Both the position numbers and the translations under genes were made by a program. A DNA stretch of 12,581 nt from Pseudomonas sp. (GTDB lineage Bacteria; Pseudomonadota; Gammaproteobacteria; Pseudomonadales; Pseudomonadaceae): positions 1 through 12,581 of the forward strand of contig DPSI01000102.1 in assembly GCA_003527165.1 (NCBI GenBank), read 5' to 3'. Under the pieces are notes generated by a model. That model was not told where the DNA came from and did no database searches. It saw nothing but the letters and a program-made list of their open reading frames with translations. This document shows, one piece after another, positions 1-7,312 of this stretch; within the stretch, counting starts at the first letter, position 1; each line of letters starts with the position of its first letter.

Positions 1-462
1 GTCGGCGATGGATTTCTGGTCGGCATGCGGCTATCCCAGGGGATGGTCACCGCCAGTCGGCTGAAGTGGGAGGGCGGTGTCGACGAAGCGAGGATTCGCT
101 TCGCCATGCTGGCCGAGGCGGGACTGGATTATCTGCACATCACCGAATATGACGTTGGCGCGCCGGCGTTCGGCGAGGGGCCGACCCTGACGGCGATTGC
201 CAAGACGAGCGTATCGATTCCGGTGATCGGCAATGGCAGCGTGACGACCGGCGAGCAGGCGCAAAAACTGCTCGACGACGGTGAGTTGGATCTTGTGGCG
301 ATCGGCAAGGCCGCGCTGGCCAACCACGACTGGCCGCTGCGCGTTCGCGATGGCGACCCCATCAGCGAATTCGATCAGAAAATGTTCTCGCCAATGGCCA
401 CGCTGACTAACGAGCTGGCCTGGCGCGGTATGAACGATCGCCCGGCAACGCGCCATCGGTAG
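1..462 (+). CDS. NADH:flavin oxidoreductase (old yellow enzyme family), C-terminal part
   Basis: The reading frame is open from base 1 and encodes 153 residues, so the gene starts upstream of the window; an in-frame ATG at 25 is internal. What remains is the C-terminal half of an FMN-binding TIM barrel. The segment VGMRLS looks like the conserved strand of this family (often VGIRLS). IPVIGNGSV followed by AIGKAALANHDWP matches the two FMN-phosphate-binding strands near the C-terminus (commonly ...GNG... and GRP/K..LANPDLP). Members use NAD(P)H and FMN to reduce activated alkenes or related electrophiles; the substrate cannot be told from this fragment. The catalytic residues of the N-terminal half lie outside the window. 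A 177-bp gap separates it from pqqA, so it is probably not part of the pqq operon. The family call is firm; the subgroup is not resolved. Confidence 0.85.
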   Translation, partial: VGDGFLVGMRLSQGMVTASRLKWEGGVDEARIRFAMLAEAGLDYLHITEYDVGAPAFGEGPTLTAIAKTSVSIPVIGNGSVTTGEQAQKLLDDGELDLVAIGKAALANHDWPLRVRDGDPISEFDQKMFSPMATLTNELAWRGMNDRPATRHR

Positions 463-597
463 CCATCCCGACGAACGGTGCAAAGGCAAGCCCGCCCAGG
501 CAATTGCTGAGGCGACGCCCCGGGGCACTACCAAGGCAGGGCGTTGTCTCCTTCCAAAGTACCATTCTGCTTTTAGCGGACTAGAGTGCTTAATGAA

Positions 598-618
598 GTT
601 GTCGGGATAACCCGCAAC
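598..618 (+). promoter_or_regulatory. Inverted repeat in the pqqA upstream/leader region
   Basis: GTTG-T-CGGG, loop ATAA, CCCG-CAAC: eight base pairs with a single bulged T, ending 6 bases before the AAGAGG ribosome binding site (625-630) of pqqA. It could be a 5'-UTR hairpin stabilising the abundant pqqA transcript or an operator for a regulator. I found no convincing sigma-70 -35/-10 pair in the 177-bp gap 463-639, so the transcription start is unknown. Apart from this and a GC palindrome at 517-526, I see nothing definite in that gap. Confidence 0.4.
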
Positions 619-639
619 CCCAAGAAGAGGAATCGAGCC

Positions 640-711
640 ATGTGGACCAAACCTGCTTTCACTGACCTGCGTATTGGTTTTGAAGTCACCATGTACTTCG
701 CCAATCGCTGA
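640..711 (+). CDS. pqqA: PqqA, ribosomally made precursor peptide of PQQ
   Basis: This 23-residue peptide begins [16 protein letters not shown] and ends TMYFANR. Glu15 and Tyr19, in the motif E-V-T-M-Y, are the two residues that PqqE joins by a carbon-carbon bond and that become the PQQ skeleton. The length and motif match known PqqA peptides exactly. The ATG has an AAGAGG ribosome binding site 9 bases upstream. It is the first gene of pqqABCDE-pqqH. A GC-rich hairpin starts 8 bases after its stop, which would let pqqA be transcribed more than the enzymes, as expected for a substrate consumed one molecule per cofactor. Confidence 0.97.
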   Translation: MWTKPAFTDLRIGFEVTMYFANR

Positions 712-718
712 TTTATCC

Positions 719-745
719 GCCCCGGCTCAGGCCGGGGCTTCGTTT
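719..745 (+). terminator. Terminator-like hairpin (attenuator) between pqqA and pqqB
   Basis: GCCCCGGC (719-726), loop TCAG, GCCGGGGC (731-738): a perfect 8-bp, all-GC stem followed by TTCGTTTT. This has the form of an intrinsic terminator with a short, interrupted U-tract, so partial read-through into pqqB is likely. Known pqq operons show far more pqqA message than downstream message, which fits. The ribosome binding site of pqqB starts only a few bases further on. Confidence 0.75.
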
Positions 746-759
746 TCAGGGAGCGGGCC

Positions 760-1671
760 ATGTTTATCCAGATTCTCGGTTCTGCTGCTGGCGGCGGCTT
801 TCCCCAGTGGAACTGTAACTGTGCCAACTGCGCAGGGCTGCGCAAAGGCACCTTGCGGGCGCAGGCCCGTACCCAGTCATCTATTGCCATCAGCGACAAC
901 GGCGAAGACTGGATTCTTTGCAACGCCTCGCCGGACATCCGTGCACAGCTGGAATCCTTTCCAAAGCTGCAGCCGGCACGTGGACCGCGTGACACGGCGA
1001 TCGGCGCGATCATCCTGCTCGACAGCCAGATCGATCACACCACTGGCCTGCTGACGCTGCGTGAAGGCTGCCCCCATGAAGTCTGGTGTACCGAAATGGT
1101 TCATCAGGACCTCACCACTGGTTTTCCGTTGTTCAACATGCTCGAACACTGGAAGGGCGGCCTGCGCTGGAACCCCATTGCGTTGGAAGGCAGCTTCACC
1201 ATTCCCGTATGCCAGAACCTGACCCTCACGCCGATTCCGCTGCGCAGCTCCGCACCGCCATATTCACCGCATCGCAACGATCCGCATCCAGGCGACAACA
1301 TCGGCTTGCTGATCGAAGACTGCAAGACCGGCGGCAAGCTGTTCTACGCGCCGGGCCTGGGCAAGGTCAGCCCCGCGTTGCTGGAGATCATGCGCGGCGC
1401 CGATTGCCTGCTGGTCGATGGCACCCTTTGGCGCGACGATGAAATGCGTGTGCGTGAAGTGGGCGACAAGCTCGGCAGTGAAATGGGCCATCTTCACCAG
1501 AGCGGCCCCGGCGGCATGATCGAGGTGCTCGATGGCATGCCGGCGGCACGCAAGATCCTCATCCACATCAACAACACCAATCCGATTCTCGACGAGGATT
1601 CCGCCGAGCGGGCAGTGCTCGACGAGCAGGGAATTGAAGTCTCGTTCGATGGCATGAGTATCGAGCTGTAG
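760..1671 (+). CDS. pqqB: PqqB, metallo-beta-lactamase-fold oxygenase of PQQ biosynthesis
   Basis: 303 residues, the usual PqqB length, starting [20 protein letters not shown]19-N-C21-x2-C24 cluster near the N-terminus is the family's structural zinc site. The DSQIDH segment (D88, D92, H93) is the PqqB version of the metallo-beta-lactamase HxHxDH metal motif, and a second His motif ([10 protein letters not shown]) lies further on. PqqB acts after PqqE crosslinking and peptide trimming. Work on Methylobacterium PqqB shows an iron-dependent hydroxylase that inserts oxygen into the tyrosine ring; it was long annotated as a PQQ exporter. The protein has no signal peptide and should be cytoplasmic. 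The ATG is preceded by AGGGAG, and the gene lies 48 bp after pqqA across the attenuator hairpin. Confidence 0.97.
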   Translation: MFIQILGSAAGGGFPQWNCNCANCAGLRKGTLRAQARTQSSIAISDNGEDWILCNASPDIRAQLESFPKLQPARGPRDTAIGAIILLDSQIDHTTGLLTLREGCPHEVWCTEMVHQDLTTGFPLFNMLEHWKGGLRWNPIALEGSFTIPVCQNLTLTPIPLRSSAPPYSPHRNDPHPGDNIGLLIEDCKTGGKLFYAPGLGKVSPALLEIMRGADCLLVDGTLWRDDEMRVREVGDKLGSEMGHLHQSGPGGMIEVLDGMPAARKILIHINNTNPILDEDSAERAVLDEQGIEVSFDGMSIEL

Positions 1672-1762
1672 CGCGAGCCGTTCGGCATCCGCCAATCAGT
1701 GGCTGAGGCCGCGCTCGGCGCTGCCTGCAGAAACAGTCCGCACAACCCGTAAGGAAGCTCTT

Positions 1763-2515
1763 ATGACCCTGCCAGCCATGACCCCCGCCGAGTTCGAAGC
1801 GGCGCTCCGCGCCAAGGGCGACTACTACCACATCCATCACCCTTTCCATCGTGCGATGTACGAAGGCCGCTCGACCCGCGAGCAGATTCAGGGCTGGGTT
1901 GCCAATCGCTTCTACTATCAGGTGTGCATCCCAGTGAAGGATGCCGCGATCATGGCCAACTGTCCGGACCGCGATACCCGTCGCGAATGGGTTCAGCGGA
2001 TCCTCGATCACGACGGCGCGCCGGGCGAGGAGGGCGGTATCGAAGCCTGGCTGCGGCTGGCAGAAGCGGTGGGGCTGGAGCACGAACAGGTGCTGTCCCA
2101 GGAACTGGTATTGCCGGGCGTGCGCTTCGCCGTCGACGCCTATGTCAACTTCGCGCGCCGTGCCGTCTGGCAAGAAGCGGCCAGCAGCTCACTGACCGAG
2201 CTTTTTGCCCCGCCCATTCACCAGTCCCGCCTTGAGGCCTGGCCTCAGCATTACGGCTGGATCGACGTCTCCGGGTATGACTATTTCCGCAAGCGCCTGA
2301 AGGAAGCCCGCCGCGACGTCGAGCACGGCCTGCGGATCACCCTGGAGCACTACAAGACCCGCGAAGCGCAGGAACGCATGCTGAACATTCTTCAATTCAA
2401 ACTCGACGTATTGTGGAGCATGCTGGATGCCATGAGCATGGCCTACGAGCTGAATCGCCCGCCGTACCATACGGTGACCGGCGAACGCGTCTGGCATAAG
2501 GGCATTACGTTCTAG
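1763..2515 (+). CDS. pqqC: PqqC, pyrroloquinoline-quinone synthase
   Basis: 250 residues, full length. PqqC carries out the last step: ring closure and an eight-electron, oxygen-dependent oxidation of AHQQ to PQQ, without metal or added cofactor, inside a helical bundle. Active-site residues known from Klebsiella PqqC are present one position earlier here: H23 (in YHIHHPFH), R49 and Q53 (in NRFYYQ), K59, H83 (in RILDHDG), H153 and R156 (in IHQSR), Y174, R178 and K213 (in QFKLD). AAGGAAG lies 5 bases before the ATG. A 91-bp spacer separates it from pqqB, with no obvious terminator. All key residues are intact, so it should be active. Confidence 0.98.
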   Translation: MTLPAMTPAEFEAALRAKGDYYHIHHPFHRAMYEGRSTREQIQGWVANRFYYQVCIPVKDAAIMANCPDRDTRREWVQRILDHDGAPGEEGGIEAWLRLAEAVGLEHEQVLSQELVLPGVRFAVDAYVNFARRAVWQEAASSSLTELFAPPIHQSRLEAWPQHYGWIDVSGYDYFRKRLKEARRDVEHGLRITLEHYKTREAQERMLNILQFKLDVLWSMLDAMSMAYELNRPPYHTVTGERVWHKGITF

Positions 2516-2562
2516 CCCATAAAGCTACAACCGGATGGCAGAACCGATTCCAGTTGAGTGGG

Positions 2563-2578
2563 GCGGAGGGCGCTCCGC
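2563..2578 (+). other. Small hairpin in the pqqC-pqqD spacer
   Basis: GCGGAG, loop GGCG, CTCCGC: a perfect 6-bp stem in the 137-bp non-coding gap between pqqC and pqqD. No U-tract follows, so it is not a standard terminator. It might be an mRNA-processing or stability element, or chance in GC-rich DNA. Nothing else definite is visible in 2516-2652. Confidence 0.3.
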
Positions 2579-2652
2579 TTCAGCCCGCCACGACGCACAT
2601 ACCGGGATCCAACCCGCAGGCCCATCATCTGCCATTGGCGAGACAGAGCAAC

Positions 2653-2931
2653 ATGAGCGATATTCAACTGACCCAGATTCCAGTCTTTCGCCGCGGTTTC
2701 CGCTTTCAATGGGAGCCCGCGCAGAACTGCCATGTGCTGCTCTATCCCGAAGGCATGATCAAGCTCAACGACAGCGCCGCTGCGGTTCTTGCCGAGGTGG
2801 ATGGCACGCGCACCGTCGGTGCGATCGTCGCCGACCTGCAGGCACGCTACCCCGAAGCGGAAGGGATCGAGGAAGACATCGTCTCATTTCTGGAGGTGGC
2901 CGTTGAACGGTTCTGGATCGAGCTTCGCTAA
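2653..2931 (+). CDS. pqqD: PqqD, PqqA-binding chaperone
   Basis: 92 residues, normal PqqD length, beginning [20 protein letters not shown]. The family hallmarks are visible: [12 protein letters not shown], then [19 protein letters not shown], then DGTRTV and a helical C-terminal half. PqqD folds as a small winged-helix-like RRE domain that binds PqqA tightly and delivers it to PqqE. The frame stays open upstream to a TTG at 2554, but the extra residues do not resemble PqqD, so the ATG at 2653 is preferred. The ribosome binding site is poor (only GAGACAGAG upstream). The end of the gene overlaps the start of pqqE by 29 bases, which suggests translational coupling of the two partner proteins. 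Confidence 0.96.
   Translation: MSDIQLTQIPVFRRGFRFQWEPAQNCHVLLYPEGMIKLNDSAAAVLAEVDGTRTVGAIVADLQARYPEAEGIEEDIVSFLEVAVERFWIELR
2892..2905 (+). promoter_or_regulatory. Ribosome binding site deciding the TTG start of pqqE
   Basis: GGAGGT (2892-2897) lies 5 bases before TTG at 2903, inside the end of pqqD. The only upstream ATG in the pqqE frame (2801) would add 34 residues encoded inside pqqD that do not look like PqqE, and no ATG occurs between 2903 and the radical SAM motif. This makes TTG the best start. Confidence 0.75.
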
Positions 2932-4057
2932 GCCCGGCTTCGAGCCGGGGCCGCCGCTGTGGCTGTTGGCCGAACTTACTTACCGCTGCCCGCTGCAATG
3001 CCCGTACTGCTCGAATCCGCTGGATTTTGCCCGCAGCCACGAAGAGCTGAGCACCGCCGAATGGATTGAGGTGTTTCGCCAGGCGCGTGAGTTGGGCGCG
3101 GCGCAGCTGGGGTTCTCCGGCGGCGAGCCGCTGGTTCGACAAGATCTCGCCGAGCTGATCAAGGCGGCACGAGACCTCGGCTACTACACCAACCTGATCA
3201 CCTCGGGCATCGGCCTGACCGAGGATAAAATCGCCTCGTTCGCTGACGCCGGGCTCGATCACATCCAGATCAGTTTCCAGGCCGCCGACGAGGAGGTGAA
3301 CAACCTGCTCGCCGGCTCGAAGAAGGCCTTCGCGCAGAAACTCGCCATGGCGCGCGCCGTGAAAGCCCATGGCTATCCAATGGTGCTGAACTTCGTCACG
3401 CACCGGCACAACATCGACAACATCGAACGCATCATCCAGCTCTGCCTGGAGCTGGAAGCCGACTTCGTCGAACTCGCCACCTGCCAGTTCTACGGCTGGG
3501 CCGAACTCAATCGCGCCGGGTTGCTACCGAGCAAGGAGCAACTGGTACGGGCCGAGCGCATCACCAATGAATGGCGCGACAGGCTCGCCGCGGAAAACCA
3601 TTCCTGCAAGCTGATCTTCGTCACCCCGGATTACTACGAAGAGCGCCCCAAGGGCTGCATGAACGGCTGGGGCAATCTCTTTCTCGACGTGACTCCTGAT
3701 GGCACGGCACTGCCTTGCCACAGCGCACGGCAATTGCCGATCAGCTTTCCCAACGTGCGCGAACAGAGCATCGAGCAGATCTGGCGGCATTCCTTCGGCT
3801 TCAACACGTTTCGCGGCTACGACTGGATGCCTGAGCCGTGCCAGTCCTGCGATGAGAAGGACAAGGATTTCGGCGGCTGTCGCTGCCAGGCGTTCATGCT
3901 CACCGGCGATGCCACCAATGCCGATCCGGTGTGCAGCAAATCGCCGCACCATGGCAGAATCCTCGCCGCGCGTACCGAGGCCGAGCAGGCGCCGCGCGGA
4001 CTGGACGAATTGACCTTCCGCAACGAGAAGGCTTCGAAGCTGATCCTCAAGGTGTAA
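2903..4057 (+). CDS. pqqE: PqqE, radical SAM PqqA Glu-Tyr crosslinking enzyme
   Basis: 384 residues from the TTG start at 2903, normal for PqqE. The N-terminal radical SAM domain carries C29-x3-C33-x2-C36 (in RCPLQCPYC) for the SAM-bound 4Fe-4S cluster, and a GGEP motif (73-76) for SAM binding. The C-terminal SPASM domain has seven cysteines that can hold the auxiliary Fe-S clusters: C252, C272 (in GTALPC), C313 and C316 (CQSC), C326 and C328 (CRC) and C344. PqqE uses reductive SAM cleavage to form the carbon-carbon bond between Glu15 and Tyr19 of PqqA bound to PqqD. About 35 residues follow the last cysteine-containing motif. It overlaps pqqD by 29 bases. All catalytic cysteines are present; only the exact start is inferred. 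Confidence 0.96.
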   Translation: MNGSGSSFAKPGFEPGPPLWLLAELTYRCPLQCPYCSNPLDFARSHEELSTAEWIEVFRQARELGAAQLGFSGGEPLVRQDLAELIKAARDLGYYTNLITSGIGLTEDKIASFADAGLDHIQISFQAADEEVNNLLAGSKKAFAQKLAMARAVKAHGYPMVLNFVTHRHNIDNIERIIQLCLELEADFVELATCQFYGWAELNRAGLLPSKEQLVRAERITNEWRDRLAAENHSCKLIFVTPDYYEERPKGCMNGWGNLFLDVTPDGTALPCHSARQLPISFPNVREQSIEQIWRHSFGFNTFRGYDWMPEPCQSCDEKDKDFGGCRCQAFMLTGDATNADPVCSKSPHHGRILAARTEAEQAPRGLDELTFRNEKASKLILKV

Positions 4058-4098
4058 GGTCGTCCGATGCGAGCTTTCACCTGTTGAGCGATATCGAG

Positions 4099-6012
4099 AT
4101 GGCCAAGACTGCAATCCCCTATGGCTTCTGGCCCAGCGACTGGAGCGCCGAGAAGGCCGCGTCGGCGAGCCGTGATTACGCCGAGATTCGAACAGGTCAT
4201 GATGGCCTGCTCTGGATCGAATACGACCCGGCGGATGGTCGCTGTACGCTATGGCACTGGCGATCCGGTCGCGCTGTTTGTATCACGCCTCCTGATGTAT
4301 CGCTGCGCAGTCGGGTCTACGAGTACGGCGGTGGCGCTTTCTGCGTGACGGATCGAGGGGTGGCCTTCGTCAACGAGAAGGACCAGCAGATCTATCTTCA
4401 ATCCATCGCCGACGGAATAGCCGAACCCACCACGCTTACCCAGCGGGCCCACTGCCGCTACGGCGATTTACAGTTCGATCCGGTGCAGTCACTGGTCATG
4501 GCGGTCGAGGAAGCCCATATTGCCGAGCGCGTCGAACACCGACTGGTCAGCTTCTCGGTGGCGACTGGCCGCCGCAGCGTTGTCGCTGAAGGCGCGGATT
4601 TTTATTCTTCGCCGACCATCGATAGCGAATCGCGGCGTATGGCCTGGATCCAGTGGCAACGCCCCGAGCAGCCTTGGACGGCGTCCAGTCTATGGATGGT
4701 CGAACGTGGTGGCGATGGCGTATGGCAAGCGCCGATATGCCTGGCAGGAACCAAAGGCGGCGAATCCCTGCAGCAGCCACGCTTTGCGGCAGACGGCACG
4801 CTCTACTGCCTGAGTGATCGGGCAGGCTGGTGGCAACCCTGGCGAGCGCAGGACGGTCGGCTGGTACCGGTGTTCTCTGTTAACCACGATGGCGCCGGAC
4901 CTGACGCGGCTGCTCCGCCGCGCTTCGACCATGCACCGGCGCCCTGGCAGCTGGGCACGACCAGTTATTTGCCACTGGCCGACGGCGGCCTGCTGATGAC
5001 GCGCATGGTCGACGGCTACGGCCTGTTGTTCGAGCAGAACGGCGAGGGGCATGAGCGCCAGCTGACGACCGCGTTCAGCCGCTGTCGGCAGCTGGCTGCG
5101 GATGAACAGCACTATTACTGCATTGCCGGGGCCGCCGACCGCGCATCAGCGTTGGTGGCGATAGAACGTCGGACCGGGCGGAGCGTCATTCTCGCTGGCG
5201 GCGCGCAGCCGCTGACCGGAGACCGGCTGTCGCGTCCTCAGCCGTTCAGCTTCGCCAGCGGACAGGATGAAACCGCCCATGCGTTTTTCTATTCGCCTTG
5301 TAACGCCAGCTACCGCGGCCTTGAGGGGGAGAAACCGCCGTTGGTGGTCTTCCTCCATGGAGGCCCGACGTCGGCCTGTTACCCGGTATTCGATCCGCGG
5401 ATCCAGTACTGGACGCAGCGTGGCTTTGCCGTGGCTGATCTCAATTACCGAGGCAGTAGCGGTTTCGGCCGCGCTTACCGTCAACGACTGCACGGGCAAT
5501 GGGGCGTTGTCGATGTGGAAGATGCACGTGCCGTCGTCACGGCACTGGCGGCGGACGGGCAGATCGATTCTGCCCGCACCTTTATTCGTGGCTCGAGCGC
5601 CGGCGGATATACCGCGCTTTGTGCGCTGGCATCCGATGCAGGTTTCAGGGGCGGCGCCAGCCTCTATGGCGTCAGCGATCCTCTCGCGCTGCGGCGTGTC
5701 ACGCACAAGTTCGAAGCGGATTATCTGGACTGGCTGATCGGCGATCCCGAGCGGCATGCCGAGCGTTATAGCCAGCGCACTCCGTTGCACAATGCGGCAC
5801 AGATCAAGGTGCCGGTGATCTTCTTCCAGGGCGGGCAGGATGCCGTCGTGCTGCCCGAACAGACCGAGTCGATGGTGGCAGCGCTTCGCCAACGAGACAT
5901 CCCGGTCGAATATCACCTCTACCCGCAAGAACGCCATGGTTTCCGACAAGCGGACAACCTTGCGGATGCGCTGGAGCGAGAGTGCCATTTCTATCAGCGC
6001 GTGCTTCGCTGA
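4099..6012 (+). CDS. pqqH: PqqH-type S9 family prolyl oligopeptidase-like peptidase
   Basis: 637 residues from ATG 4099; an in-frame TTG at 4084 is an alternative, and longer starts would run into pqqE. Residues about 1-370 resemble the beta-propeller of S9 peptidases. The C-terminal alpha/beta-hydrolase domain has the HGGP oxyanion segment (420-423), the nucleophile elbow G498-S-S500-A-G502, and the remaining triad members D581 (in QGGQDAVV) and H613 (in ERHGF). There is no signal peptide, so it is probably cytoplasmic. In P. aeruginosa the gene at this position is called pqqH. Its place 41 bp after pqqE suggests that it helps trim the crosslinked PqqA or its flanking peptides, but the reaction is unproven. 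The processing protease PqqF, a zinc M16 enzyme, is not in this window. The family call is firm; the role is inferred from context. Confidence 0.88.
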   Translation: MAKTAIPYGFWPSDWSAEKAASASRDYAEIRTGHDGLLWIEYDPADGRCTLWHWRSGRAVCITPPDVSLRSRVYEYGGGAFCVTDRGVAFVNEKDQQIYLQSIADGIAEPTTLTQRAHCRYGDLQFDPVQSLVMAVEEAHIAERVEHRLVSFSVATGRRSVVAEGADFYSSPTIDSESRRMAWIQWQRPEQPWTASSLWMVERGGDGVWQAPICLAGTKGGESLQQPRFAADGTLYCLSDRAGWWQPWRAQDGRLVPVFSVNHDGAGPDAAAPPRFDHAPAPWQLGTTSYLPLADGGLLMTRMVDGYGLLFEQNGEGHERQLTTAFSRCRQLAADEQHYYCIAGAADRASALVAIERRTGRSVILAGGAQPLTGDRLSRPQPFSFASGQDETAHAFFYSPCNASYRGLEGEKPPLVVFLHGGPTSACYPVFDPRIQYWTQRGFAVADLNYRGSSGFGRAYRQRLHGQWGVVDVEDARAVVTALAADGQIDSARTFIRGSSAGGYTALCALASDAGFRGGASLYGVSDPLALRRVTHKFEADYLDWLIGDPERHAERYSQRTPLHNAAQIKVPVIFFQGGQDAVVLPEQTESMVAALRQRDIPVEYHLYPQERHGFRQADNLADALERECHFYQRVLR

Positions 6013-6016
6013 GCCC

Positions 6017-6122
6017 CCGGCAAGCTGTGCCTCCGCGCGATTGCTTCGAGCGCTGCCCGCCTCGGGTTTGTACGCACCTTTGCCGGATTGCTTTGATGGT
6101 AGAAAACAGTACGCTTGCCGGA
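6017..6122 (+). repeat. Three copies of a TTGCCGG motif upstream of ercA
   Basis: TTGCCGGA occurs at 6080-6087 and 6115-6122, as direct repeats 35 bp apart. The inverted form CCGGCAAG is at 6017-6024, complementary to CTTGCCGG at 6114-6121. All lie in the 136-bp gap between pqqH and ercA. They could be operator half-sites for a regulator of ercA, for example the ErbR network, but no consensus is known to me to confirm this. The outer pair could also form a long-loop stem, without a U-tract after it. The rest of the gap holds an A-rich stretch and the CAAGG ribosome binding site of ercA. Confidence 0.35.
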
Positions 6123-6148
6123 CTTAAAAAAATAATCAAGGCCGTTGT

Positions 6149-7312
6149 ATGAGCCCCAATATCAGCCTGCAGCGCAAATTCGTTTCTCCCGAAATCATAT
6201 TCGGCGCCGGGTGTCGTCACAGTGCCGGCAACTACGCAAAAAATTTCGGTGCCCGCAAAGTATTGCTGGTGTCGGACCCCGGCGTTGTCGCCGCTGGATG
6301 GGTGGCTGACGTCCAGGCCAGCCTGACGAGCCAGGACATCGAGTACTGCCTGTTCACCCAGGTTTCCGCCAACCCTCGTACGGAGGAGGTGATGGCCGGC
6401 GCCGAGGTTTATCGCGAAGAGGGCTGCAACGTCATCGTCGCGGTGGGGGGTGGCAGCCCGATGGATTGCGCCAAAGGCATAGGCATCGCCGTCGCCCACG
6501 GCCGCAACATCATTGAATTCGAAGGCGTCGACACGCTCCGGGTGCCGAGCCCCCCACTGATTCTCATCCCGACTACCGCAGGTACGTCGGCTGATGTATC
6601 GCAGTTCGTGATCATCTCCAACCAGGAAGAGCGAATGAAGTTTTCCATCGTCAGCAAGGGTGCCGTGCCCGACGTGTCGCTGATCGATCCGGAAACCACC
6701 TTGAGCATGGACCCGTTTCTCTCGGCCTGTACCGGTATCGATGCGCTGGTGCATGCCATCGAAGCCTTCGTTTCCACCGGGAATGGTCCGCTGACCGATC
6801 CTCATGCCCTCGAAGCCATGCGCCTGATCAATGGCCATTTGGTGCAGATGATTGCCAACCCTGCGGACATTCAGCTGCGTGAGAAGATCATGCTCGGCAG
6901 CATGCAGGCGGGGCTCGCGTTCTCCAACGCCATCCTGGGCGCGGTACACGCGATGTCACACAGCCTCGGTGGCTTTCTCGATCTACCACATGGGCTGTGC
7001 AATGCGGTGCTGGTCGAGCATGTGGTGGCATTCAACTACAGCGCTGCACCGGATCGGTTCAAGGTTGTCGCCGAAACCTTCGGCATCGACACCCGCGGCC
7101 TGCCACATCGAGACATTCGTAATCGCCTGGTCAATCATCTGATCCAGCTCAAACAGGCCATCGGTTTCAGTGAAACGCTGGGACTACATGGTATGAACCT
7201 CTCGGATATTCCCTTCCTCTCCCAGCACGCGATGCAAGATCCCTGCATCCTGACCAACCCGCGCTCCTCGACCCAGCGCGACGTCGAAGTGGTCTATGCC
7301 GAAGCACTCTGA
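6149..7312 (+). CDS. ercA: ErcA, iron-containing (type III) alcohol dehydrogenase
   Basis: 387 residues. The family fold is shown by GGGSPMD (100-106), which binds NAD(P), PTTAGTSAD, and the metal ligands D198 and H202 (in GIDALVH), H267 (in AVHAMSH) and H281 (in LPHG); H271 is the second conserved histidine of the group. These enzymes oxidise alcohols or reduce aldehydes with NAD in the cytoplasm. In P. aeruginosa, ErcA is needed for proper regulation of PQQ-dependent ethanol oxidation rather than acting only as a catabolic enzyme, and it sits next to pqqABCDEH as here. CAAGG lies 7 bases before the ATG. The 136-bp gap after pqqH suggests its own promoter. The last 17 bases overlap ercS, so the two are probably co-translated. 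Confidence 0.92.
   Translation: MSPNISLQRKFVSPEIIFGAGCRHSAGNYAKNFGARKVLLVSDPGVVAAGWVADVQASLTSQDIEYCLFTQVSANPRTEEVMAGAEVYREEGCNVIVAVGGGSPMDCAKGIGIAVAHGRNIIEFEGVDTLRVPSPPLILIPTTAGTSADVSQFVIISNQEERMKFSIVSKGAVPDVSLIDPETTLSMDPFLSACTGIDALVHAIEAFVSTGNGPLTDPHALEAMRLINGHLVQMIANPADIQLREKIMLGSMQAGLAFSNAILGAVHAMSHSLGGFLDLPHGLCNAVLVEHVVAFNYSAAPDRFKVVAETFGIDTRGLPHRDIRNRLVNHLIQLKQAIGFSETLGLHGMNLSDIPFLSQHAMQDPCILTNPRSSTQRDVEVVYAEAL

Noticed and set aside
544..587. Possible sigma-70 promoter for pqqA (TTGTCT, or TAGAGT at 582-587)
   Set aside because: No pair of boxes with 16-18 bp spacing reaches a convincing match, so I do not call it.
2535..2906. Plus-strand open frame of 123 codons across the pqqC-pqqD gap and pqqD
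   Set aside because: It overlaps pqqD almost entirely in another frame and has a low-complexity Arg/Gly/Ser composition.
2765..3409. Minus-strand open frame of 214 codons opposite pqqD/pqqE
   Set aside because: It is a shadow of pqqE, the composition is Arg-rich, and there is no ribosome binding site or family resemblance.
5146..5988. Minus-strand open frame of 280 codons opposite pqqH
   Set aside because: It is antisense to the hydrolase domain with its intact catalytic triad and has no recognisable motifs.
6017..6121. CCGGCAAG/CTTGCCGG pair as a terminator for pqqH
   Set aside because: The loop would be 89 bases and the downstream sequence is A-rich rather than U-rich, so it does not fit an intrinsic terminator.
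5804..6949. Long minus-strand open frame (381 codons) across the end of pqqH, the gap and the start of ercA
   Set aside because: It lies opposite two well-supported genes and spans their boundary, and its translation has no recognisable domain. Long antisense frames are common in GC-rich Pseudomonas DNA.
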